Below are positions 11,750-22,240 of a stretch of DNA of 64,000 nucleotides, piece by piece. The notes below the pieces were generated by a model that was not told the origin of the DNA, ran no database searches, and was given only the letters and a program-made list of their open reading frames with translations. Origin of the DNA: Limonium bicolor. Taxonomy: Eukaryota > Streptophyta > Magnoliopsida > Caryophyllales > Plumbaginaceae. Numbering within the stretch: the stretch's first letter is position 1; each line of letters opens with the position of its first letter. The stretch lies in assembly GCA_023374045.1 (NCBI GenBank), contig CM041778.1, forward strand, positions 290,757,533 through 290,821,532, written 5' to 3'. Made by a program: the position numbers and the translations under genes.

Positions 11750-11860
11750 CTTACATCATCATTATGTCGTGCCGACATCATCGTTGCATCATCACTGCAT
11801 CAATACTGCATCACCACTACATCATCAATGCATCACCAATGCATCATCACTGCATCATCA
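11750..11860 (+). repeat. Degenerate (GCATCATCACT)n block
   Basis: About ten imperfect copies of a GCATCATCACT / GCATCACCAAT word, directly upstream (plus strand) of the TTGACC cluster. Simple-sequence expansion. Confidence 0.75.
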
Positions 11861-11861
11861 T

Positions 11862-11954
11862 GGTCAAAGTTGACCATTGACCAAGGGTTGACCATCATCC
11901 AGTGTTTGACCGAGGTTAAACCAAGGTTGACCAAGGTTTGACCATGGTTGACCG
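11862..11954 (+). promoter_or_regulatory. Cluster of seven TTGACC W-box words
   Basis: TTGACC occurs seven times in about 90 bp, plus one GGTCAA facing the first. TTGAC(C/T) is the core bound by plant WRKY transcription factors. The cluster sits about 180-270 bp inside the U3 side of the putative minus-strand LTR (start 12131), a sensible place for an LTR enhancer. Stress-responsive transcription is an inference. Confidence 0.5.
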
Positions 11955-12131
11955 GGGCTTCTTGGACTCTAAGTAACTCCCTGAAATTTCAGTGTTTTTT
12001 GGAACATTCTGAATTAGGGTTTCTCCAGGGTTTCTTGGTTGACTCCTGGCCATTAGGGTTCCCTGGTGTTCTCTAATAATTCCTATAGAACTATGGTTTC
12101 CATTAGGGTTACAAAAATTTGGGGTATTACA

Positions 12132-13560
12132 ATCGATCCTCAATTCCTAACTCATCTTCAAACGCGATATGAATTTCTTGTCGGAGCAAGCACTGGTTCA
12201 CTTCGGTTCTCCTCGAATTCGATCAAAATTTCCTCACCATCCTCCATCATTCTCATTTCCAAAAAAGAGGAAGTTTATCTTCCATTCTACCTTGTATCCT
12301 CGATCTCGGTCGACTACTTCTGACTATAGCCCTTCGATCTCTAGCTTTTCAAGCAATGCTAACATCATTAGAGCTCTAGTGACCAGGAGACAGTTCATCG
12401 ATAGTCACCAGCTACCTGTTTGACATAGAGATACGGTGACCATATTAATGTGCTTCGGACATGATACCTCATAGGTTTAGAAATACTATTACCCTAACTC
12501 TTATAAATCATAATTTATTTATCTTTAATGATTAACTATCTCCTTGCGCATTAATACGAGGTTTGAAGTTTAAGTCTGATCACTAGCATGATTTCGCCCC
12601 TCGCGCTTAGATAAGAACATGAATCGAGTGATAGTGACCCGAATGTTATGATCGTTAAGACAAATCACTCGTTGGCTGTTTGATCATTATTAATTTTTTA
12701 TCTTAGAGGGAAATGATATAAAATTCCATCCACAATATGATCCCACATGACTCAAAACCTGTATCTTTGTTACTACACTTTGGTTTGAGTCTAATCTAGA
12801 TGTTGAATTAATCTGAGTAGCAACCCCAATGATTGATTTATCTTAAGACTCTTAGTATTCGCTGGCAGCTTGAAACTCACTTTTATGTTCAAGGTTAGGG
12901 TGTGGGAAATAATTAGATTGCCCCCTTTCCTTCCATTAAGAGGGGCCGTATGATCCCATTGTGCACATCCCAACCCCCTTACATTTCATTACTAACTTAT
13001 CTCGTGTTTCTTTGTCTGTGTTCTATGTCATGTACATGATGGATTGAGGAACTGGAATATGCTAGGACTAGGAAAGCCGAGAGCCAACTAGGACTGCTTC
13101 AATCTTTAGAAAACAGTTGGTACATCTCTTCAGACCATTATCAGCTCGAGTGAGGCAGTGTCAATGTGATCCCCCATAGTAGCTCATCATTAATGAACAA
13201 TTTCTATTGGTTTATGGATTATAATCCATTTGGTCATTGTAATCTCTAATGTAATTTGTTTTATTTCATGTGATGCTCCTATGATAGCATATCGTTATTG
13301 TGATCTTAGAATCTGCCTAACTAATCGGACATGTGTTATTTTGTATGTCTGTTGATATTTCTCATAAACTTCATTTTTATAATTAGTACAACAATATTAG
13401 AATATGTGGCCATAGAATATCCCTTTAGATTTTCCCACTTATTTCTAGGCGTATAGTCTAGTTTAGAAAAACTTCTAGGATAAGGGGTGTTTCTTATCTA
13501 AACGGGCCTTAGAGTCTGGTCAGTGACGAATGCCCTTTCTTTATAACATTTTCCAAATCA
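12132..13560. other. Unclassified sequence
   Basis: No recognisable gene. A short open stretch (12169-12423) gives a basic, Ser-rich peptide with no family I know and is probably chance. The rest is AT-rich and lacks LTR, PBS or domain signals. Confidence 0.3.
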
Positions 13561-13979
13561 TCCCTAATTATTAAGATCTAAGACTTAAAACCATACCTCA
13601 TTTTCAAAATAATTATTCTCACACTCCAACATCAAACACTCTTCTAAACCAATCATTCTCATACTTTAGTATTCAAACACTCTTCACGCATCTTGCAATC
13701 CTCAAACTCACAAAAAGTCTGAAAAGCTTCCATATGATTCAACTTCCATAATCATCTTTATACTTATAAATAACAATCGAAATCTTTTTTTATAAGTGGG
13801 CTGAAACTTCAACATAAGTGCGGTAGTGGGTGAGTTAACAATTGAAATCATTTTAATTTCTTTAAATCTATTAACTCCCTTGACATTCCCAAGCACATTT
13901 ACATACTCCTAACTTATGAATCCATAGAGTTGTAGTCATCATTAGTCACTCCTAGCATCACAAAAACCCAAATGTTTCT

Positions 13980-14720
13980 AATTCTCAATTGTCTCATAGA
14001 CTAAACATCTCACACATTCATACGTCTCATTAACTCCATCACAAATTCCAGCATGGCAAACTTCATTTATCTTAGGGGAATTCGAACATCTCATAAATGC
14101 TTCCCCTATTTCTTTCTAGCTCAACAAATCTTAAAGCCCCAAACTTCTTGAAAACTTTAAATTCTTCAAAATATACAGCATCCGAAATTCTAATAGACTC
14201 AAATCATCTTCCAAGTTTTAATGGTATCATAACTCAAATCATCTCTCAAATTCTAATTGCTTTCAAACTTTAAACGTCTCACAGGTCCGAGTGCCTCACA
14301 GACACAAGCATCTCAATTTCTTCATCTTCTTATGATTTCAAACATCTCACAGACCCGAGTGTCTTATAGATTTTGATATCCTATTCCTTCCACCATCTGA
14401 ATATCTCAAATGTCTCATAGACCCGAGCGTCTCATAGACTCTAACACCTCATACATTAAACCTCTCAGTAGAATCCGAATACCTTTTTTAGAACCCTCTC
14501 ATTCCTAAAGACGCCCAAACTCATTCAGGCTACACGAGATCCTAACCGTCACAAATCTCAAAATTTTGAATCCATAAAAAAGCCAAACTCCCTATAAACA
14601 TCAAATTTCATAAGACTTTGAACTACTTCAATCAAAAACTCAATAACCTCAAAAACTCTCAATTTCTTAAAACCCATACATCTCAAAAATTCATATCATC
14701 TTCAAGCCTTAAATATCTCA
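13980..14720 (+). repeat. Degenerate CTCA(C/T)AGAC repeat field
   Basis: A pyrimidine-biased stretch in which a word like CATCTCACAGACCCGAGTGTC recurs at irregular spacing of about 25-70 bases (clearest at 14275-14440), interspersed with CTCAAA words. It looks like an old, decayed tandem array. No ORF. Confidence 0.5.
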
Positions 14721-14820
14721 AAAGACCGACCTCCTCAAAGACCCGCATACCTCAAACTCCTTAAAACATTAATTTTCTCAAAAACCCTAAAACTCCCAAA
14801 TACCATGAACTACATAAGGT

Positions 14821-15590
14821 ATGATCTCAACAGGGAGTTAAGTATGTAGGTAACTTACCTAGGGTTCGACCCCATTCCAAATGAAAAAAAAACCCTTTTT
14901 CCAGCTCTAAGGCCATACTCACACCTCCTACAACATTTCAAAACTAGAGAAACTCTCAGATATCCTTTGACGCACTGAAACCCTCAAACCACTAGATTTA
15001 TCCTGGTTTTTCAACTCTTTCCACCCATTAATCTTCTCATTTGACATTAGCTTGGCAAAAAAGCTCACTTCATCCACTCTCTATCTCTCTTCCTATCATG
15101 TTCTATCTTTGTGACCCCTAAAATGAATCTCTCCAAAAGGTTTTGAAAGAAGGAAATCCCAACAATTGGAGACCAAGGTATCCTTGGGCATCATCTGAAG
15201 TTGTGGTTGTTGCCAGTTCCAAGAGGTGTAACCCAGTGTGAACCCAACACAAAATCTCTATAATTACCAGATAAGTCCTATCCATAGGCAACAATTTTTG
15301 AGTCAACCAATGGTTCTTAGAACCCTCCTTCCCTTTTCCTTCCTACTTAACCTTAGGTCAAACTAGGTGGTGACTCTAGCCAATTCCATCATTAGGGCAT
15401 AAGTCAGTGTGGAGCCCATTGACAGCAGGTGTAGTGCTCTCTAGCATTCCCCTTAAGCGTTCTGGGAAAGACAAACGATAGAGTAGGTATTTGAGGGAAG
15501 TTAGGATAATGGGTTTTCACCCTCCATAAAATGGCATTTTTAGGATCTAGGATTTTCAGTCAAGAACCATTTAGATAGACCCCCTAATAC
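14821..15590. other. Unclassified sequence with PBS-like motif
   Basis: No credible ORF. At 15363-15380 the plus strand reads CTAGGTGGTGACTCTAGC, similar to the Ogre/Tat primer-binding motif TGGCGACTC and to the minus-strand motif near 10648, so part of the sequence to its left may be an old LTR. No LTR edges confirm this. Confidence 0.3.
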
Positions 15591-16006
15591 CAAAAAAATC
15601 AATCTCCACAAAGCCCCTCAAAACAAGCCATGGCTGAGAGATAAACACTCTGAGTTGCCGCATGAAGCTCTAGGTTCACCACCTTTCTATTGCATCTGGC
15701 CAACCATAAATGCCCGTACAGTACCAGTCAAATCCTAAATCACTTATTATCTGACAATCAACATGGTGAAGAAAGAAGGATAACACCTTGATAATGAAGA
15801 AATCACGCCAGTAAAGGGAAATCCCCCCACACTAACCCACAAAATCAACCACAAAACCTTGGAATCCCCTCAATCTCCTCCTAAATTGATACATCTCCTC
15901 TCTAGTTCTCTTAATTTCATAAAATAAAATTAATTTGGCAAATTCTTTATGAATCACATCTAAAACCCAACGACAATAAGTTGGGTCACCCAGCCCTTGA
16001 CATTTT
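15590..16006 (-). pseudogene. LINE (L1-type) ORF2 endonuclease domain, main fragment
   Basis: Read leftwards, the translation follows the start of the APE-like endonuclease of plant L1 LINEs. CQGLGDPTYCRWVLDVI corresponds to the family's CRGLGNPRTV-R block, and KLILFYEIK to the LFL-E-K strand carrying a catalytic Glu. A VVDFVG segment, a glycine/W-RDF block and TGIYGWPD follow; the last is the family's FTG-YG-P block. Stops and small frameshifts are scattered through it. It is cut at 16006 by copia-2; its N-terminal residues are at 26519-26538. Recognisable homology fades left of about 15590. Confidence 0.75.
16002..16006. repeat. Target-site duplication ATTTT (left), copia-2
   Basis: ATTTT directly before the LTR edge at 16007; the identical 5 bases follow the other LTR at 26514-26518. 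Confidence 0.9.
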
Positions 16007-17117
16007 TGAAATTCACAAGCGCTTCTGATGCGTCCCCGATGTGTCGTGGACGTATCGTGGACTCTTAATAAAACTTGATAGACGAAAACTTTTAAATTGG
16101 AAAACACATTTTGATTGAGAATTTACACACTTGAAATTCACTCAACCTCCCTTGCCCCACACACGGACTCCCGGGACAGTTTTGACTTTACCCCAATAGT
16201 CTTCAACCCTTTCCTGACTATCGGCCTATGGTTCACCGACCGTTCCCCGACTTGTCGTCCTATCAAATAACCAATGTATTGATACTCTAACCCAGTCCTC
16301 CCAAGCTCACCAACTGTCTAGCACTTACACACACTCCTTAGCCTGATCCACATTTCCCCAGATTATCTCTATCTTTTCTCTCGTACAGGGTTTGTATTAC
16401 AAGAACATTAAAGCATGTATTTATACAAGTTAGTTGAGATGCCAACTAACAACCTAGGAGTTGTAGACTCTTAGAGTAGAATACTCAATCTTCTACAAAT
16501 ACAATATCCGCACCCTACTGCAGACATTCGTCTAACTTGATCTAGAGCCACAACACACGCATTGCCTTGTGAATGGGCAAGTTGGCGATGCGTCTCCCAA
16601 GTGGTCGGTCACCACTTTCACACTTCAAATTGACTGAACGTGTCTGCTCACAAATGCTCTCTTCTGAAGTATTACGACTATGTAATGATGTGCCTTTGTT
16701 TATCTTGTTATCTTGTACATTAATGAGATACAACTTTTGTAGTGTATTTGTCATGAGCAAGTTGTTTGTGTGGTTGTGAATAATTTGAGTGAGTTTATCG
16801 ACGTTGCTAACTCCGTTGGGTCCTTGTTCAATGTCTGATGAAAGAGATATGTGATGGTGTGGTTCTTGACTGCTTGTGTCTTGCTAGAACTTTTCTAAAG
16901 CTCTCGCCGACAGGTGCCCAACTGGTAGAGCACATGTCGTGCATTGAGCGCGCTTGCAACCTTGCGTGCTAAGCCACTCATGACTTAAGTGCGCTTGCAA
17001 CCTTGCGTGCTAATCCTCTTATTCACCTGTCTATCTGAAATCATGAATCTTGACAAACACATTAGATAGACAACACAAGGTTTGCTATCATAAAAACTTA
17101 AGGATCTTGTCTTAACA
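16007..17117 (-). repeat. 3' LTR of copia-2
   Basis: Left copy of the LTR; on the minus strand it starts TGTTAAGACAAGATCC at 17117 and ends GAATTTCA at 16007. Matches 25392-26513 along its length, with many substitutions. Confidence 0.92.
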
Positions 17118-17132
17118 ATTTCCCCCTTTTTG
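17118..17132 (-). promoter_or_regulatory. Polypurine tract, copia-2
   Basis: On the minus strand CAAAAAGGGGGAAAT directly precedes the LTR start, the standard primer site for plus-strand DNA synthesis. A second purine tract of similar make-up lies about 225 bases further in (17341-17357). Confidence 0.8.
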
Positions 17133-17456
17133 ATGATTACAACCTATACACTTATATGTACTTGGAAAAAATTAAGAGATTCCCCCTAAGTTTATTCAGG
17201 GTTTTTAAGAATGAAATTTTTTTAACGAATGACAGCAATAAGTGAAAGCTTTCATGTTATATCGTAGATAAAGTTTCATTCAGATGATACATAATACAAG
17301 GACGATAGACATAGTCATAGGTACTCTCACAAAGTACATATACTTTTCTTTCCCCCTTTGTCATACAGTAAAATAGGGAGCAACTACACGACGTAAGATG
17401 TTGTAAAGGCCATGACATTCCATAGATAACCAACTACAAAATATGATCAAGATAAT

Positions 17457-17819
17457 CTAGATGGAGTGACATAGTTGGGGATCCCATTCATTATCCTCTA
17501 AGCAAGTAGGCTCTTCCACCAAAAAACCAACTTTGATCCAAGAAAGTTTGGCTTTGGTTGGGTTGATCAAAGGTGATTCAGCTGTGGTAGAAAGATCAGA
17601 CTCATCAGAATCTATGGAGAACTCCATGCAGTGTGGAGAACGTGATTGTGATAGAGTGATACTTGAGGAAATAGACCAAGCTATAAGGGATTCGGAGTCT
17701 GGCTGAACATAGCTTTGGGCGGTGTATTTCTTTGGGTGTTTGGTGGTCATAAACTTACGAATGGTGGATTGAATGGCTTGCTCATTCAAGCTGGATGAGA
17801 TTTGTGGGTATTGAGCCAT
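17457..17819 (-). CDS. Conserved 120-aa ORF at the 3' end of copia-2
   Basis: An uninterrupted ORF, MAQYPQISSSLNEQ... to DPQLCHSI-stop, with a clear relative at 9304-9633 in copia-1. It is Ser/Thr-rich, weakly acidic, and has no signal peptide, transmembrane segment or zinc motif that I can see. It lies between the env-like ORF and the inner polypurine tract, where SIRE-type elements are usually described as non-coding. It is the only sizeable ORF of copia-2 without a stop. Function unknown. It could also be a detached C-terminal part of the env-like protein, although its own ATG is conserved in both copies. Confidence 0.6.
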   Translation of the reverse strand: MAQYPQISSSLNEQAIQSTIRKFMTTKHPKKYTAQSYVQPDSESLIAWSISSSITLSQSRSPHCMEFSIDSDESDLSTTAESPLINPTKAKLSWIKVGFLVEEPTCLEDNEWDPQLCHSI

Positions 17820-18219
17820 TTCGTGAGATGATTATGAGTGGGAAGGTGAGTGAGCAAGTTTTACAGACAATCAGGATATGCTCAACGACTGATCGGTGAG
17901 TGGCATTTAATGAGGTGCTACGTCTTGTGGACCATGTTTTTAGGCTTTTTAGGTGTCAAGGTCAGAGATTGGATTAGTGGAAAAGATAGGACTAAATATC
18001 TCAGATCATTTTGTAATTTTTAATCAAGGAAGATGCAGCCAAGATAATAAATTATTTCATAGCAATCATAAGCATTCAAGTAACAAAAATCAGTTGCATT
18101 TTCATTGATACTTTGAAACAGATAGTCAAAGGCAGATAAAACATTTGATAGAAGAACAAAATCTATTCCTAACTCTAACTCTCACAGTCTTACTCGAGTC
18201 TCTAGAAGACAAAGAACGC

Positions 18220-20135
18220 TTAGGCTATGTGGGAGTCTATAAAATCTATTGCTCCTTGAACCATGTGATGAACACTTGGTTCGGTGGAGACAGCCTGCAC
18301 AGCGGTAAGAGTGACTCTTACACACTAAAGAACGTCCCGAGTCGAAGTATACAGACTAGTCCCCGACCTGTCATGGACTGGTGAGAGACTTCTCCTCCTT
18401 TTGATTCCTGAAGCTCTTGCCATCGGTCTAGGCTTTGACCTTGCATCTTCGCTCTTCGTGGGCTTCTGGACAGCCACAAACTTATCTCCTTTAGTCTTTA
18501 TCCCCATTTTGGATAGCATCTCAGAGCAGATGCAATCCTGAGCGGTGCGCGCGCACTCATGGGACCTATCGATGTTCACTCCACTCTCTACAAGTGTCGC
18601 GGTGACCACTCCCCAGTGAACCGGACCTTGGTTTACTTGACAACTCTCATCTAGAGTGAGGAGAATCATGGCTAGCAAATCGATTTTCTCCTTTGTGTTG
18701 AGTGTGAACAACAGCCTTACATCCCGGGCATTAAAAATGTTGGTGCGCTGGTTCCTCTGGGTGATGTTGTGGGTAACTAAGTTGAAGAGGACTCTGTCGG
18801 TGATGGACATGTCCACGACATTGAAGTTTTTCATTATTGCTCCTTTGTTTAGCAGGTTGACCATATTTCCTCCTTAGTGTCCTAAGTCATGCCAAGTTGT
18901 ATCCTTGGTGATGATCAGACCTTCTGGCTTTAGGTTGAAGGTCTTGCAAATCCAAGACTTTGAGATAGTAACTTGACCCGTCTGGACCGTTGAGTGGAGG
19001 TAGTCGTCATCTTCATCACTTTGGAGTGATCCAAGATATCTCATATGCACCTTGAGCAACTCGGTGTAGACAGGGATATGCTCTTGGAAGAAGTTTACCC
19101 ATCTTGGAACTCCAACAGCTCGATGATCTCTCCTAGACCCATCTTCTTCAACCACTTTATATCCAACATCTTTGGTAAGACGGGACTGGAACGGTCATTG
19201 ACGTTCTCGGCCTTGATCAATGGAGGCTCTAGTTCTTCGAGCCTTTTCAGACATTTCAAGGATTGGGGAGGTTGGGACTGGGCAGCTGATTTTTCGGCGT
19301 GAGCAAGCTCCTCGACCTCCTGGGTGCTAGAGGATGCACCCATCTTTCTTTTACCCTTTTCTTTCTCCAAATGAGCACGCTCCTCGAGCGTGTAAATAAT
19401 AGGTGATGACGATTCTGTGTTGCTATCACCATTTTTATGTTGTCGTTGAGGTGTTGGAGACCTATCGACAACTGGTTCTCCGAAAGCGGCTATGAGGTTT
19501 GCCTCCTCTTCGGAGTCAGGTGCAGTTACATCTTCCTCCTAGCCCTTCTCTTCTACTAAGGCTTCCTTTTGAGATGGTTCGTCACTTTGAACCTCCTCTT
19601 CCTCCAATGTTTGAACTACTTCTTTGACAATAGCTGAAGGAGAGGCTTCTTCTTCCACAGTGAAGTGTAACTGACGTGTTGTTTTCCCTGGTGTTGAGTG
19701 GGATTTTTGTGGAGCTGGCTGTTTTTGGGCGTGCCTAGATGCGCGAGTTACACGACTGGTGGTGGCAGTTGAATAGCCTTTGGACTTTAACTGCTTAACT
19801 TTGGATTTATTTGTGGTGAGGTTCTAGGTGAGGGGGAAGGAGAAGACATTTTTGGTTCTTGTGTGGAAGTAGGATCAAGAATGATAGTGGGTCTGAAGGT
19901 GCCAGATTCAATGAGGTGGTAGGTTTTGGGAATGTGGGACTTTATATACTCTACCTCACTGGCGAGAAGGTTTCCTTCTTGAATTACTTTAACCGTAAGC
20001 TCGTTCTCCTCCTCCCTTGTCAGTCGAGTTGGAGATTCTGTCTGTGGATGTCGGCCACTTGTTGTGTGGAAGCTTCTGTGAGGATTTCTTTAGCTTTTGA
20101 TCGTAGAGCATTCTTTGGTGCTATTTTTAGTGTAG
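18220..20135 (-). pseudogene. Env-like third ORF of copia-2
   Basis: Counterpart of 6953-8881. The start corresponds to a mutated ATG (ATA at about 20133-20135, followed by APKNALRSKAKEILTEAS). Next come a basic Ser/Pro-rich N-terminus, an acidic segment (EEEEVQSDEPSQKEA), and the core 18874-19370 (VNFFQEHIPVYTELLKVHMR; TISKSWICKTFNLKPEGL). The longest open part is 18325-18864 (NARDVRLLFTLNTKEKIDLL ... IKRRRSLSPVHDRSGT). It ends DFIDSHIA-stop at 18220. Several frameshifts and stops. Known family: SIRE/Maximus env-like ORF of unproven function. Confidence 0.7.
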
Positions 20136-20618
20136 AGGATTTTGTACTGGAATTTAGTACTTTTTGCTCGGGTGTTCTTTAACGGCTGTGAGGCAAAGTA
20201 TTTTTGCTCTAAATCTCATAGGAAATTTTAAGAGAGAGAAGAGAATATGCTTTTGAACGCTTAGAGAGATTAGAGTGAGTGAGAACAATAGTGTGACAAG
20301 AATAAAACTCCCATCACCCTTTTATTGATATCAAGTAATGGTCGGCGACCGCACCTCGTCCACTCGCTAACATGTCCTAACGGTACTATTCATACCAGGC
20401 AGCAGTCGTGATGGTTGTCAGCAATTCGTTGAAGAGTTTTCTGTTTCTATCCATTGGACTGTCTTTAACCTAATCCCACTTTTGTGGAAAATGACATATC
20501 TGCTTCAAGTAGTCATTTGACATGTTTTCTATGCATTAAACTAATCGTTGACTACTGAACGACAATATAACAGGTGTTGCTCACATGTTCTTGACCGATC
20601 GTGGGGAATAAAAGCAGT

Positions 20619-21230
20619 TTAACTATGATGAAAGAATATCATACCAAGATCATGAACAATCTTAGTAAACCTTTCTCTACTTAATGGCTTAGTAAAAATG
20701 TCAGCTAGTTGGTTCTCAGTAGAAATATACTTTAAACCAACTAATTCCTTTTCACAACAATCTCTAAGAAAATGATGTCTAATGTAAATATGTTTGTTAC
20801 GAGAATGATGCACATGATTTTTGGAAATAGAGATGGCACTTGTATTATCACACATAATTGGTAAAGTACCTGTTTTGACACCATAATCACCAATTTGTTG
20901 CTTAAGCCATAGGAGTTGAGCACGACAGCTTGCCGCAGCAATGTATTCAGATTCAGCTGTTGAGATTGCAACACTTTGTTGTTTCTTTGAACCCCATGCA
21001 ACCAAACATGACCCAACAAAGAATGCTGTCCCTGAAGTGCTCTTTCTACCGATGATAGATCCTCTATAGTCCGCATATGAAAATCCTACAACGTTACTGT
21101 TATTGAACTTAGGATAAATGAGACCAAGATTCATGGTTTCTTTTAAGTAACGTAGGATTCTTTTTACAGCTGTGAGGTGACTTTCTCTTGAATCTGCTTG
21201 AAACCTGGCACATAAGCAAACGCTATACAT
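20619..21230 (-). CDS. RNase H domain of copia-2 polyprotein
   Basis: A 203-codon open piece of the copia polyprotein. It begins at the RT/RNase H junction ([20 protein letters not shown]) and contains the usual blocks RKSTSGTAFFVGSCLVAWGSK, STAESEYIAAASC and MCDNTSAISISKN. It ends QLADIFTKPLSRERF. RNase H removes the RNA template during reverse transcription. The acidic residues expected in the YADYRGS, AESEY and MCDN blocks are present. Upstream RT is out of frame with it, so it is a fragment of a dead gene, although locally intact. Confidence 0.85.
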   Translation of the reverse strand: MYSVCLCARFQADSRESHLTAVKRILRYLKETMNLGLIYPKFNNSNVVGFSYADYRGSIIGRKSTSGTAFFVGSCLVAWGSKKQQSVAISTAESEYIAAASCRAQLLWLKQQIGDYGVKTGTLPIMCDNTSAISISKNHVHHSRNKHIYIRHHFLRDCCEKELVGLKYISTENQLADIFTKPLSRERFTKIVHDLGMIFFHHS

Positions 21231-22100
21231 GATGCCCGGTCACCAATCATGAAACCCATCTTAGTGCCAACTGCCATTGGTGTATAAAACGTCTTACATC
21301 CCTCCATTCCAAATTTCTTCAGTAAGTATTTTACGTACTTCTCTTGGGATATGATGGTCCTTCATCATTCTGCTTGATTTGAAGTCCTAGGAAGAACTTC
21401 AATTCTCCCAGGTCACTCATCTCAAATTCCTTTTTCATCAATGCTTCAAACTTTTTTCAATATTTCTCATCAGAGGCTCCAAAAATTATATCATCAACAT
21501 TTACTTGCACAATTAGGAAATCTCTTTTGTTGTTGTAAAAAAATAGAGTTATGTCTACTTTACCTTTTTTGAAGTGGTTTTCCAATATATAGGAGGATAG
21601 GCGATCATACCATGATCTTGGAGCTTGTTTGAGCTTGTAAAGAGCTTTGTCAAGTTTGAGTACCAAGTCTTTTCCTTCTTGCGTCTCAAAATCTGGAGGT
21701 TGCTCAACGTATACTTCCTCTTTGACGTACCTATTTTGGAAGGCACTCTTAATGTCAAGTTGCAAGATTTTGATCCCTTTGTGTGCAGCAAATGTAATTA
21801 GTAATCTGATAGATTCCATCCTTACTACTGGAGCAAAGGTTTCTTAGAAGTCTATTCCTTCTTGTTGATGATATCCTTGAGCTACCAGACGAGCTTTGTT
21901 TCTAACAACTTCTCCAATTTCATTCTGCTTGTTTCTAAAGACCCATTTTGTGCCAAGTACTCCTTGATGAGTAGGAAGAGGCACTAGATACCAGACTTTG
22001 CATCTTTCAAACTGGTTTAGTTCTTCTTGCATTGCATTGATCCAGTTTCAGTCTCGAAGAGCTTCCTTGATGTTCTTGGGTTCGATGGGTGAAACTGTCA
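21231..22100 (-). pseudogene. Reverse transcriptase of copia-2
   Basis: Recognisable blocks in order: ELNQFERCKVWYLVPLP, GTKWVFRNKQNE and NKARLVAQGYHQQEGIDF (21844-22032). Then come LQLDIKSAFQN, YVEQPPDFE and LYKLKQAPRSWY, and the catalytic motif as NVDDIIFGAS (21457-21819). The usual Tyr before VDD is Asn, but both Asp are kept. A stop splits the protein at about 21844 (within DYEETFAPV-like sequence), and frameshifts follow 21457. Non-functional. Confidence 0.85.
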
Positions 22101-22240
22101 TTGAGAAGGCTAGAAGATCTCAAGTTTGTGCCTTTGTCTGAGTTCCTTTGGATATGTCTGATATGATAGTCTCCAATGGATGATTTTTGTACAAAGCACG
22201 AGATTGATGAATGGTTGATGGAGAGAGAGGATCCTCGACA

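Larger units (their letters stand above)
10448..12131 (-). repeat. Probable LTR sequence (family unclear, minus strand)
   Basis: On the minus strand the right edge reads TGTAATACCCCAAATTTTTG, a common start for plant gypsy LTRs (compare TGAAATACCCC in element D). Near 10648 the minus strand reads GGTGGCGACTC, resembling an Ogre/Tat-type primer-binding motif, but no clean LTR end lies beside it. The body has a CGGAC-word patch (10920-11190), a CATCAC microsatellite-like block (11750-11860) and a TTGACC cluster (11862-11954). Copia-1 inserted at its left side, so the original sequence continued from 4242 into 10448. No partner LTR is seen. Confidence 0.4.

Noticed and set aside
12169..12423. 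84-codon ORF as a host gene
   Set aside because: Low-complexity Ser/Phe/Arg composition, an overlapping ORF of similar length in another frame, and no recognisable domain or gene context.
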